From Saprospiraceae bacterium (lineage in GTDB: Bacteria > Bacteroidota > Bacteroidia > Chitinophagales > Saprospiraceae): a stretch of DNA of 47,093 nt. Below the pieces are notes generated by a model. It ran no database searches, was not told the origin of the DNA, and saw only the letters and a list, made by a program, of their open reading frames with translations. This document shows, piece after piece, positions 19,450 to 27,990 of this stretch. The stretch spans positions 1 to 47,093 of the forward strand of contig JADKCF010000021.1 in the NCBI GenBank assembly GCA_016714765.1, in the 5' to 3' direction. The position numbers and the translations under genes are program-made. Within the stretch, counting starts at the first letter, position 1. Each line of letters opens with the position of its first letter.

Positions 19450-20985
19450 ATGCAGGTTGCCCGCTTTATAAAAACTACACTTCCGGCATTGGCTTTATTA
19501 TTGCATTTTTCCTGTATCGATATAGAAAAGGAAACAGATGTAGGTCTGAGTGACCAGGAATACGAAGTAGCAGTTCCTTTGGTCAATACAAAAATAACTG
19601 TTTCTAAAATAGCAGAAGCATCCAAAGGAAATACAGGTATCAGACTGGATGCAGACGGCAAAGCAACCGTAATATACAATGGTGAGGTGATACGGAGATC
19701 TGCCGCTTCTATTTTTCCTCCATTTCCGGGAGTCATCCCATATCTCATTTTGGATACTACCAGCAATATCAAACTTCAGTTTAACAATACTTATCTGATT
19801 AAAAATGCTGTTTTTGAGGATACAAAAATCAATTTCTATTTTGAAAACGCTCTCCCTTCAGATGTAAAAATCAAGATGCGTATACTGGAACTTACTAAAA
19901 ACGGAAAGGTCTTCGAAAGTGATTTTGTAATGAAATACAATAACACGTTACCTGTAAAATTGCAGACAGAACAAATATCGCTGGACGGATGGACCCTGAA
20001 GAGTGAGACCAATTCCCTGACGTTTGATTATGATGCTGTATTGCCGGATGGCACGAAGATAAAACTGGATAAAGCCCTGATGAATTTTGACATTATCAAG
20101 TTTTCTTACATAGATGGATATCTTGGATATCATGTATTTGCAGTAGATGGTAGTATTATTGATGTCGGATTATTTAACAAATGGCTTAGTGGAAGTTTTG
20201 ACTTTGAAGACCCAAAAATTACTATAAGTGTGGACAATGCCTTCGGCTTGCCTGTACGCTCAAGGGTCAATAAGATGGATCTAACATCTGTCACTGGCAA
20301 AACAGTCAGTCTGGAAAGTCAGTTTATCAATACGGGAATAGATTTTGCCTACCCCAGCTTTTCAGAACTTGGAGTAGTAAAAACCACCAAATTTGATTTT
20401 AATAAAAACAACTCCAATATCAGACAAATTTTTAATGAAAAGACAAAAACTATAGCTTACGATATCAGTGCACTTGTCAACCCGGAAAGAGACACCACTA
20501 TCAGAGGCTATATAACCGACAACAGTTATTTTTTGGTCAATGTAGCCGTGGAAGTGCCTCTGAACGGATCGGTCAATCAGCTCGTAGTCACAGATACAAT
20601 AAAGATAGAACTGGGAGATTACAATGAAGTCAGGTCAGCAGAGTTTAAAGCGATAACTTCCAATGATTTTCCGGCAGATATCAGAGTACAGGCATATTTT
20701 CTAGATGAATCAGGAGCTAAGCTAGAACAGCTTTTTGTTGGTGATGGATATGAATTGCCGGCAGCAACCCTTCAGGCCAACGGGAAAACACTGCCCGGAG
20801 TAGAAAAAACACAATTGATAGATTTTACTGAGGCCCAATTTGAAAGGATAAAAGCTTCCAAAAAGTTAGCTATAGTAGGTTATATCAATACCAGGGACAG
20901 TAATCAGAAAAAGTCTTTGTGGATATACGACAATTATGGAATTGGACTCAAACTGGGGGCGAAAATAAAATACAGAAAGGGCTGA
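19450..20985 (+). CDS. Large envelope lipoprotein of unknown function, partner of the DUF5723 barrel
   Basis: The protein has 511 residues. A signal segment (FIKTTLPALALLLHFSC) with the lipobox LHFSC is followed by a beta-rich body without catalytic motifs I recognise. Repeated stretches such as INFYFENALPSDVKIKMRI, FDFEDPKITISVDNAFGLP and VEVPLNGSVNQLVV suggest several immunoglobulin-like or LEA-like beta domains. The stop is one base from the start of the DUF5723 barrel gene, so the two are translated as a pair and probably form an outer-membrane complex. The palindrome at 19399 lies ahead of the start. The frame is intact. Function is not known. Confidence 0.75.
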   Translation: MQVARFIKTTLPALALLLHFSCIDIEKETDVGLSDQEYEVAVPLVNTKITVSKIAEASKGNTGIRLDADGKATVIYNGEVIRRSAASIFPPFPGVIPYLILDTTSNIKLQFNNTYLIKNAVFEDTKINFYFENALPSDVKIKMRILELTKNGKVFESDFVMKYNNTLPVKLQTEQISLDGWTLKSETNSLTFDYDAVLPDGTKIKLDKALMNFDIIKFSYIDGYLGYHVFAVDGSIIDVGLFNKWLSGSFDFEDPKITISVDNAFGLPVRSRVNKMDLTSVTGKTVSLESQFINTGIDFAYPSFSELGVVKTTKFDFNKNNSNIRQIFNEKTKTIAYDISALVNPERDTTIRGYITDNSYFLVNVAVEVPLNGSVNQLVVTDTIKIELGDYNEVRSAEFKAITSNDFPADIRVQAYFLDESGAKLEQLFVGDGYELPAATLQANGKTLPGVEKTQLIDFTEAQFERIKASKKLAIVGYINTRDSNQKKSLWIYDNYGIGLKLGAKIKYRKG

Positions 20986-20986
20986 T

Positions 20987-22282
20987 ATGATGAAGTATTT
21001 ATTTCTAATATTGGTAATAACCACATGGCAAAGTGCATTTGGTCAGGATATAAGCCTGTTGCATTTACAAGGTACTATGCCAGGGACATTTATAAATCCA
21101 GCGTTAATCCTTGATAAAAAAATCAATGTATCACTGGCACAAATCTATTTGTCATTAGGCACAGACGGCCCTTCCCTCAATACTCTCACAAGCAAAAATA
21201 CATCAGGGCAGAGATATATTGATATCAAAAAACTATCCGGCAATCTGGATTCTTACCACAACGTGTTTTTTGCAAATGATATACGTACACTGGATGTAAG
21301 TATCAAAGCAGGAGGAATCGCCTGGATGGCAGGACATGGTTTCAGGTCATCAGCCAATGTAAGGTATCCCAGAGGACTAGTGGAGCTGGCAGCCCAGGGA
21401 AATGCTGCTTTTGTGGGTCAAACAATACAAGTGGGTCCTACTTTTGATGTGCTTGCATATAATGAACTGTATCTGGGAGCCCAACGTACATTGGGCAATT
21501 TTACATTGGGTGTTAAAGCAAAGTTGCTATATGGTACTTCCAGCATAAGTACAGAAAGGTCTGATGTACTTTTGACCACTAAAGCCGATTATTATCAGTT
21601 GGAACTAAAAAATGATTACCTGATACGCAGCAGTGCCTTATTTAGGTACAGTAGTCTGGACAGCATCACTGTAAAATATACAGGTTTCACTTTCGACAAT
21701 CTGTTTTACAATAACAGAGGCTTTGCATTGGATATAGGGGCATCTTTTAAAATCAATAAACAAATTACCATCTCTGCCAGCGCACTGGATATCGGAAGTA
21801 TCAAATGGGATTTTTTTCCACGCAAATATACCAGTAAAGGCACCTTTACTTTCGAGGGGATAGATCTGGCGGAGTATCTTGGAGATACTACATTTACAGG
21901 CATAAAAGACACTCTGCTCGGCATTATAAAAGTAAAGTCACAAGTGGAGGAGTATTCCACGACACTCAATAGTACATTTACCGTTGCGGGGACCTATGAT
22001 TTTAGTTCCTCTTGGTCGTTTAACGCACTATATATGTTGCGTAATGATTATGGGTATAGAAACAATATATTGTCAGTATCTGCTGTTAAGAAGTTTAAAT
22101 ACATAGATGCAGGCCTGATGTATCGCCTCTCCAAAGGCAATTTTACTTCATTGGGTATATACGGCAGGCTGAAAGTGGGACCAGTATCCGGATACGTCTC
22201 TACTGATAATATCATAGGCCTTGTAAAACCTTTTGATAATAAAAGTGCTACCTTGCGTATCGGTGCAACTATCCAATTATAA
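20987..22282 (+). CDS. DUF5723 family outer-membrane beta-barrel protein
   Basis: This is a 431-residue predicted outer-membrane barrel. The signal peptide ends SAFGQ. The N-terminal LHLQGTMPGTFINPAL matches the DUF5723 pattern of an early mostly-Pro/Asn strand after the signal, and alternating aromatic strands follow to a terminal strand ending LRIGATIQL. ATG 20987 or ATG 20990 can both start it. It is coupled to the lipoprotein gene just upstream. DUF5723 proteins are common in Bacteroidota and have no assigned substrate. The frame is intact. Confidence 0.8.
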   Translation: MMKYLFLILVITTWQSAFGQDISLLHLQGTMPGTFINPALILDKKINVSLAQIYLSLGTDGPSLNTLTSKNTSGQRYIDIKKLSGNLDSYHNVFFANDIRTLDVSIKAGGIAWMAGHGFRSSANVRYPRGLVELAAQGNAAFVGQTIQVGPTFDVLAYNELYLGAQRTLGNFTLGVKAKLLYGTSSISTERSDVLLTTKADYYQLELKNDYLIRSSALFRYSSLDSITVKYTGFTFDNLFYNNRGFALDIGASFKINKQITISASALDIGSIKWDFFPRKYTSKGTFTFEGIDLAEYLGDTTFTGIKDTLLGIIKVKSQVEEYSTTLNSTFTVAGTYDFSSSWSFNALYMLRNDYGYRNNILSVSAVKKFKYIDAGLMYRLSKGNFTSLGIYGRLKVGPVSGYVSTDNIIGLVKPFDNKSATLRIGATIQL

Positions 22283-22339
22283 AAGTGTTTCAGTCATTAA
22301 TACAACACATAAAATTTTGAAAAATTTATAAGTCGACAT

Positions 22340-23332
22340 ATGAAAAATTTATCATCCATTTTATTGATCTTAGTATTGCTGGTGTCTTGTGCTAAAGATG
22401 AGCCTGAGATAAAAGATTCCAAGGCATTGATCTGTGAGTCTGAAAGGTACACTAATAGCATATTTACCGATGTTGGGGTAACGACGGTCAAGTTTGGCAG
22501 CAATATTAATACCAGTGGGGTAAAACAAGATTTATTTATGGATGTATATGAACCCAAAGGAGATACATTAAGCAAAAGACCGGTGGTCATTCTGGCTTTC
22601 GGGGGTAGTTTTATAGGCGGTGACAGAAAACAACTTGCAGAACTTGCCAAAGAAATATCCAAATTGGGATACGTCAGCGCATGTATTGATTATAGAATAT
22701 TGAGTTTTTTACAGTGGCCTATTGACTCGATCAAAGGATTGGATATAGCCATCAAGGCTGCCACGGACATGAAGGCATCTATCAGGTATTTCCGTCAGGA
22801 TGCTGCCACTGTCAATAAGTTCAAAATTGACCCCAACATCATCATCGCAGGCGGAGTTTCTGCAGGAGCTATTACTGCAATTCAAGCAGCATATTTTGAT
22901 GCAGGTGATTTGACTGAGCCACATATTATTGCAGCGGTGAATAAAAATGGTGGTCTTGAAGGAGATTCTGGTGATGCCGAAAATCTCAAATATTCGTCCA
23001 AAGTACAAGGAGTTATCAATCTTTCAGGGGCTATATACAGACCATATTTTATGGATAGCGGAGAAGCTTCCATTGTCAGTATTCATGGGGATAAGGATGA
23101 TGTGGTACCTTATGGATATGATTTTGCCAAACCTTTGGGCATACCTATCATACCATTATATGGAAGTTCTGAAATTCATAAACAGGCACAAAAAGCAGGT
23201 ATAAACTCGTTATTTACTACAGTACAGGACGGTGGTCATGAAAATATATATGCTGATGCAAAATTTGCGGCAATATTCAGCAACTTTAAAACCAATGCAT
23301 ATTTTTTTAACAAGAAAATCATTTGTAATTAG
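22340..23332 (+). CDS. Alpha/beta-hydrolase lipoprotein (esterase/lipase-like)
   Basis: This is a secreted lipoprotein with an alpha/beta-hydrolase fold. The signal ends LLVSC (C17). The core shows VVILAFGGSFIGG (oxyanion-hole loop), the nucleophile elbow GGVSAGA with S174, IHGDKDDVVP with D253, and DGGHENIY with H300, so the Ser-Asp-His triad is complete. It resembles the carboxylesterase/BD-FAE-like group that acts on ester-linked side groups of polysaccharides, but the substrate is not known. The stop TAG overlaps by one base the GTG start of the TPR lipoprotein, so the two are coupled. Confidence 0.85.
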   Translation: MKNLSSILLILVLLVSCAKDEPEIKDSKALICESERYTNSIFTDVGVTTVKFGSNINTSGVKQDLFMDVYEPKGDTLSKRPVVILAFGGSFIGGDRKQLAELAKEISKLGYVSACIDYRILSFLQWPIDSIKGLDIAIKAATDMKASIRYFRQDAATVNKFKIDPNIIIAGGVSAGAITAIQAAYFDAGDLTEPHIIAAVNKNGGLEGDSGDAENLKYSSKVQGVINLSGAIYRPYFMDSGEASIVSIHGDKDDVVPYGYDFAKPLGIPIIPLYGSSEIHKQAQKAGINSLFTTVQDGGHENIYADAKFAAIFSNFKTNAYFFNKKIICN

Positions 23333-24351
23333 TGCTTAACATTCATCAAAAACATTGCAGTATTTGGATTTTGATTGCCACAGCCTTTATTATCTTGTTT
23401 TCTGGTTGTAAAGGAGAGGTAAAAAATCAAAAAACATCATCGGGTGATCCTGAAATAGATGCCTTAACGGCTGAAATAAGTAAGAATCCCGATAATGCCA
23501 TGCTGTATTATGACAGAGCAAAAAAATATTACGACAAAGCATCGTATGATCAAACCATACTAGACATGCAACAAGCCATGTCTTTAGATTCGCTGAATCC
23601 AGATTTTTATCATCTTTTATCGGATGCTTATTTAGATTATTACAATAGTAAAGAAGCACTCAATACATTGATGAAGGTGTTGGCTATATACCCTGAAAGA
23701 ATACCCTCCTTACTAAAGATGGCAGAATTGAAACACATTCTGGAAGATTATGACGGTTCTATCCTTACGGTCAATGAAATAGTAAAACTGGATCCACAAA
23801 ATGCAGAAGCATACTTTATGCTCGGGATGAACTTCAGAGCGCTAGGTGACAAGGAAAGAGCTATCAATGCTTTCCAAACTGCAGTGGAAATGAATAGTGG
23901 GTTGACAGATGCCTGGATAATACTCGGAGAGATGCATGAGGAGAAAAAAGACCCCAAGGCATTGAAGTATTATGAAAGTGCCATTATAAGCAATCCCCAA
24001 TCCATGCAAGCCTGGCATGCCAAAGCTTTTTATCTCCAAAATCATGGCGATATTCCACAAGCTCAGCTTATATACCGAAAAATCATAACAACAGATAAAT
24101 CATACAGCGATGCCTATCTCAATTCAGGGCTTTTATATATGGAAATGGATTCACTTGACAGAGCTTACGAACAGTTTGATTTGTTGACAGCAGTAACCCC
24201 GTCCAACTATATGGGTTTTTATATGAGAGGGATTGTCCTTGAAAAAAAGGGCAAGAAGACAGAAGCTTTAAGAGATTATGAATCAGCTCATCACCTGAAT
24301 AAAGATGATAAAAAAATACAGCAAGCATTAGAATCTTTAAAAAACCAATAA
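23332..24351 (+). CDS. TPR-repeat lipoprotein
   Basis: The protein has 339 residues. The GTG start at 23332 overlaps the previous stop (TAGTG) and gives a signal with lipobox LFSGC. From about residue 40 to the end it is made of consecutive tetratricopeptide repeats, for example AEAYFMLGMNFRALGDKERAI and SDAYLNSGLLYMEMDSLDRAY. It is probably a protein-protein scaffold at the periplasmic face of a membrane. Coupling to the hydrolase gene suggests it acts with that enzyme. The frame is intact. Confidence 0.85.
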   Translation: MLNIHQKHCSIWILIATAFIILFSGCKGEVKNQKTSSGDPEIDALTAEISKNPDNAMLYYDRAKKYYDKASYDQTILDMQQAMSLDSLNPDFYHLLSDAYLDYYNSKEALNTLMKVLAIYPERIPSLLKMAELKHILEDYDGSILTVNEIVKLDPQNAEAYFMLGMNFRALGDKERAINAFQTAVEMNSGLTDAWIILGEMHEEKKDPKALKYYESAIISNPQSMQAWHAKAFYLQNHGDIPQAQLIYRKIITTDKSYSDAYLNSGLLYMEMDSLDRAYEQFDLLTAVTPSNYMGFYMRGIVLEKKGKKTEALRDYESAHHLNKDDKKIQQALESLKNQ

Positions 24352-24375
24352 TTAATAATTTAAATTTTATCAGAG

Positions 24376-25248
24376 ATGAATAATTTTTCAAAAGTAGTAG
24401 CAGGCGTGATCAGATGGGGTAGTTGGGGATCGAAGTTATCCACATCCAAGATGGCTTCCCTCATTAACTCATGTGTAGAGTACGGAGTAACTACATTCGA
24501 TCATGCAGACATCTATGGAAATTATACTACAGAAAGGGAGTTTGGTGATGCATTGATATTGAGTGGCGTGCCCCGGGATCAGGTGCAGCTCATTACAAAG
24601 TGCGGAATTATAAAACCATGTGCAGAAAAGCCGGGATTTCAGATTTCACATTATAATACTTCCAAAAGACATATCATTGAATCTGTTGAAACATCTTTGG
24701 AAAATCTAAATACCGAGTATATTGATGTGATGATGATAAACAGGCCTAGTCCCATTATGAATTATGAGGAAATGGGCGAAGCCTTTCACATTCTAAAAGA
24801 GTCGGGAAAGGTAAAAGAGTTTGGTGTAGTGAATTTTTCACCCGATCAGATAAGAGCGATGTACAGGTACTACCCAATCATGTCCAATCAGGTCGAAGTG
24901 TCCATGACACATCTCACACCTTTGTTTGACGGCACCATAGATACTTGTATGGCACACGATATGATCCCTATGTCGTGGTCACCTTTGGGGGGGGGGTCTA
25001 TTTATACCAACACCAAAGCAGGGCACAAACTGGAAGCAAGATTGCAAAAACAGGCTGACAAATATGGATGGACCCTATCAGATATGGCTCTGTTGTTTTT
25101 AATGCATCATCCCTCAGGAATACTTCCGGTGATCAACTATGCCAAACCTGACAAGATTAAAGAGACTGTAGACCTCCTTGATGTAGTTTTGTCCAATGAA
25201 CAGTGGTTTGAGATCTTAATCACTGCACAAGGCTTTGAAATGCCATAA
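24376..25248 (+). CDS. Aldo/keto reductase, YdhF-like, with catalytic His replaced by Asn
   Basis: This is a cytosolic NAD(P)H-dependent oxidoreductase of the aldo/keto reductase superfamily (290 residues). D42 and Y47 lie in FDHADIYGNY, K75 in LITKCG, and the C-terminal LPVINYAKPDKIKE matches the cofactor-binding end of the YdhF group. In that group the second half of the site reads LLxHRPDP; here it is MMINRPSP, so N122 replaces the usual His. A run of ten G (24987-24996) encodes LGGGS and is in frame. The gene starts 24 bases after the TPR gene. Its substrate cannot be told from the sequence. Confidence 0.88.
   Translation: MNNFSKVVAGVIRWGSWGSKLSTSKMASLINSCVEYGVTTFDHADIYGNYTTEREFGDALILSGVPRDQVQLITKCGIIKPCAEKPGFQISHYNTSKRHIIESVETSLENLNTEYIDVMMINRPSPIMNYEEMGEAFHILKESGKVKEFGVVNFSPDQIRAMYRYYPIMSNQVEVSMTHLTPLFDGTIDTCMAHDMIPMSWSPLGGGSIYTNTKAGHKLEARLQKQADKYGWTLSDMALLFLMHHPSGILPVINYAKPDKIKETVDLLDVVLSNEQWFEILITAQGFEMP
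24987..24996 (+). repeat. G10 homopolymer inside the aldo/keto reductase gene
   Basis: Ten consecutive G encode the end of Leu and three Gly. The frame is intact as given. A run this long is prone to slippage in the cell and to miscounting by long-read sequencing. Confidence 0.9.
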
Positions 25249-25295
25249 TTTGTAAAATCGACTATCCGCAACATAATATAAAACTTATTCTAAGC

Positions 25296-25326
25296 ATGGC
25301 TGTTATCTGAAGATGACAGCCATTTT
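25296..25326 (+). promoter_or_regulatory. Strong hairpin overlapping the start codon of the DUF1295 gene
   Basis: ATGGCTGTTATCT (25296-25308) pairs with AGATGACAGCCAT (25311-25323) apart from one G-T wobble, giving about 12 bp closed by a TGAA loop, followed by TTT. The ATG of the DUF1295 gene (25313) lies inside the right arm. It can be the terminator of the aldo/keto reductase gene, a structure limiting translation of the next gene, or both. Confidence 0.6.
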
Positions 25327-26062
25327 AATTAGTTTACTTATCATCACTATTGTCAATGTTTTGGCATATATATGGGCATACAGAAAACAAAGTGATCACC
25401 TCACTGATATAAGTTATTCAGCCTGCTTTATTGCTGTTACTCTTTATTTTTTATTGGTCTACCATGACCTTACACCTGGCAGGATATTGCTATCGTGTAT
25501 GATATTTTTTTGGGCAATAAGACTTGGTGGATTTTTGTTTTTCAGAATACACCGAATGGGAAAAGATGACAGATTTGACCAGTTCAGGGGTGATGCCGTT
25601 GGTTTTTTGAAGTTTTGGCTGCTTCAGTCAATAAGTATATGGATTATTGTCCTGCCAGTCATGATAGGTCTGATGGCTACAGATCTCAAAGTGCATGTAC
25701 CGGCACTGATATTGTGGATAGTCGGATGGCTGATAGAAAGTATAACCGACTGGCAAAAATTTATATTCAAAAGCAGATATCCTGGTTCACAAATCTTTTC
25801 ATCAGGACTATACACCTATATCAGGCATCCCAATTATCTCGGGGAAATTCTGGTTTGGATTTCTATTTTCTGGTATGTTTCACCGATACTATCAGGATGG
25901 ACATGGAGCAGTATTATCAGTCCTTTATGGGTAATAACCCTGCTTGTTTTTGTAAGTGGTATTCCATTGATCGAAAAGACCAATAAAACCAAATACAAAA
26001 ATGACCAATTGTACCATACTTATGTGAATAAAACGTGGCGACTTTTACCGTTTATTTATTAA
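25313..26062 (+). CDS. DUF1295 / steroid 5-alpha-reductase-like integral membrane protein
   Basis: This is a polytopic inner-membrane protein of 249 residues with about six hydrophobic segments. Family signatures are FWAIRLGGFLFFRIHRMGKDDRFD in the middle and, near the C-terminus, SSGLYTYIRHPNYLGEILVW followed by Y..Y...W. These match DUF1295 and the isoprenylcysteine-methyltransferase/5-alpha-reductase fold, which suggests an NADPH-dependent reductase or methyltransferase acting on a membrane lipid. The start ATG sits in a hairpin. The 3' end overlaps by four bases the end of the convergent nuclease gene. Confidence 0.85.
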   Translation: MTAILISLLIITIVNVLAYIWAYRKQSDHLTDISYSACFIAVTLYFLLVYHDLTPGRILLSCMIFFWAIRLGGFLFFRIHRMGKDDRFDQFRGDAVGFLKFWLLQSISIWIIVLPVMIGLMATDLKVHVPALILWIVGWLIESITDWQKFIFKSRYPGSQIFSSGLYTYIRHPNYLGEILVWISIFWYVSPILSGWTWSSIISPLWVITLLVFVSGIPLIEKTNKTKYKNDQLYHTYVNKTWRLLPFIY

Positions 26063-27774
26063 TGGTTTTGAATCCATATTTTTGTGGTATATATATTGCT
26101 CTTTGTGCTGAAGGTAAGCAGATACAAACCATTCAATGGTGTTGACTCAAGGTCAATAACGGTTTGGTCAGTTCCCGCGCGATGATCCGCATTATATAAA
26201 ACTCTGCCTGCAATATCAGAAATCTTAATTTTGCCTGAGGCCTCAGAACTAAAGGTCAGAGAATAATTTTTTAACCTATACTCAAAAGGCAGTTGGTCTG
26301 AAGTTGTCGCAGGATCCACTGATGAGGTCTCAGTCCCTATAAGAAAATCACAAATTACTGGTAAATGATCTGATGCCAGGGGAACATCTTGTGTTTGTAT
26401 CCCTGAGGCTGACAATTGTTCCGCCGTTAGTGCCGGCGACCAAAGTGTAAAACTATTTTTAACCTGAACAACAGAGCCAGTATAAAAAAAATAATCCAGT
26501 CTTCCAGCACTATAAGTACCCAATTCATTATACCAAGTGAATGTGTGAGGTAAATTGGTAGTAAACGGAGATGCATCTTCCAGATTGGAATCATCCCAGT
26601 CGGGTTTGAAATCAGGCCCATAAGAGGCATTGTCTGCTATATCTCCTGTGATAAATGTTTGTAGTTGTTTTCGTAGGCCTACCAGGTTCATATCACCGGA
26701 GATAATGACGGGTGTATTTAATGGGGTCTGAAAAACAGACAAGCCGTACCTGATGTTCCTTACAAAGGACATGATATTATCCACTTCCTGCTGGCGTTGT
26801 GTTTCGTTGTCGCAACAAGGTAAATGTACAACTATATACACCAGGTGGCTGGTGCCCAAATCAATGAGGAAAGCACCATTGCCATTGATACTACGTGTAT
26901 TGATTACAGGATATCGGCTCACAAGTTTGATATCTGGTACTACGCTGGAGTAATACCATTTTTTACCAGTTGTAGAAGGTAAAAATTTTTCTATCAAGCC
27001 TGCAGTTATTTCTGAAGAATGGTCATATATTTCGCATAGCCCTATTATGTCAGGGTTAATAGCTTTAAATATTCTGCGATAATTTTGCTCTACATTGGGG
27101 TCAAACAATTGGTCTTTCAGCACATTATATGTCATAAAACGAAGGTTTTCCGGTTTTTCCTTTTTGAGAGAAAATGGCTGGGGAATAAATTTTTTGTTAT
27201 TATCAAAACTGAAGAAATAACCACCTGTTGCATCAGGTGCTTTATCACCTGCCGGATCTTCATCTGAAAGAACTACTTTGATAGTATTAGCCATGGTGAC
27301 AGTACCATTATCATATTTAAATTTTCGGGCTATACACATTTCGAAAATATCACTCGTGACTGTAGGAGATGTGACTAATCCTAAATCGTTGTGAAATACC
27401 ACATATGTTGAGTTTCCGGTGTAATATTTACCATTGCGGGAACCAAAATAATAAATGAGATCTGCACCAATACCATATTTATTAAAACCTGTAGATGTTT
27501 GGTTATCTAAGTCCAAATACAGAGCCAAATAATTGTTGTCCTGTAGATTGATTTCTTTGTTTAAGTCAAAATATATGAAAAGAAAATTATTATCATTCGA
27601 AATTCTGACATCTGATATATCAATTCCTGAAGCGTTGCCATCTCCATTTTTATCTACATATTTGCTTACCTGATTATTCCAGTCATCGTATGATTCGTTG
27701 AGTAAAATCTGTTGTGAAAAAGTAAAATTGCACCACATAGAAATGGTGATCATCAAAATAATAAAAGATTTCAA
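26059..27774 (-). CDS. Secreted endonuclease/exonuclease/phosphatase-fold protein with T9SS sorting domain
   Basis: The protein has 571 residues. The signal peptide ends FTFSQ. Residues about 22-195 form a beta domain like a CBM9/DOMON domain (LYLDLDNQTSTGFNKYGIGAD). The EEP hydrolase domain spans about 210-478 with MTYNVL (N217), CEI (E248), VVHLPC (H317), SGDMN (D361, N363) and SDHLPV (D469, H470), so the metal-dependent site is complete. The last 75 residues are a Por secretion-system type A sorting domain (IKISDIAGRVLYN then LNGLYLLTFSTKSNIYTTKIWI). It is thus exported through type IX secretion to degrade DNA or a phosphoester outside the cell. Its own promoter lies at 27859, divergent from the amidohydrolase operon. 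Confidence 0.9.
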   Translation of the reverse strand: MKSFIILMITISMWCNFTFSQQILLNESYDDWNNQVSKYVDKNGDGNASGIDISDVRISNDNNFLFIYFDLNKEINLQDNNYLALYLDLDNQTSTGFNKYGIGADLIYYFGSRNGKYYTGNSTYVVFHNDLGLVTSPTVTSDIFEMCIARKFKYDNGTVTMANTIKVVLSDEDPAGDKAPDATGGYFFSFDNNKKFIPQPFSLKKEKPENLRFMTYNVLKDQLFDPNVEQNYRRIFKAINPDIIGLCEIYDHSSEITAGLIEKFLPSTTGKKWYYSSVVPDIKLVSRYPVINTRSINGNGAFLIDLGTSHLVYIVVHLPCCDNETQRQQEVDNIMSFVRNIRYGLSVFQTPLNTPVIISGDMNLVGLRKQLQTFITGDIADNASYGPDFKPDWDDSNLEDASPFTTNLPHTFTWYNELGTYSAGRLDYFFYTGSVVQVKNSFTLWSPALTAEQLSASGIQTQDVPLASDHLPVICDFLIGTETSSVDPATTSDQLPFEYRLKNYSLTFSSEASGKIKISDIAGRVLYNADHRAGTDQTVIDLESTPLNGLYLLTFSTKSNIYTTKIWIQNH

Positions 27775-27858
27775 TTTGAGTTATTTATTTTAAAAAGAAA
27801 GAATGTAAAATATATTATAAAAAAGGATAGAAATTTTTTGTGCGGTCATAAGCGTGCG

Positions 27859-27866
27859 CAAAGGTA
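27859..27866 (-). promoter_or_regulatory. Putative -7 promoter box (TACCTTTG) for the secreted nuclease-like gene
   Basis: The minus strand reads TACCTTTGCG, a full TAnnTTTG match. It lies about 85 bases before the ATG at 27774, implying a leader of roughly 78 bases. Confidence 0.5.
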
Positions 27867-27928
27867 CAAAAAATCAATAAAATTGGCTATTAATTTACAA
27901 GAACAAAAACACATTCGCATCGTTTTAT

Positions 27929-27936
27929 TACTTTTG
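27929..27936 (+). promoter_or_regulatory. Putative -7 promoter box (TACTTTTG) for the amidohydrolase operon
   Basis: TACTTTTGAA matches TAnnTTTG and lies 54 bases before ATG 27991. It is back to back with the minus-strand box at 27859 in the divergent gap. Confidence 0.5.
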
Positions 27937-27990
27937 AACTTTTATTAAAGTAACAGATATGTATGACCTCCCAAAAATCGGATTGATATC

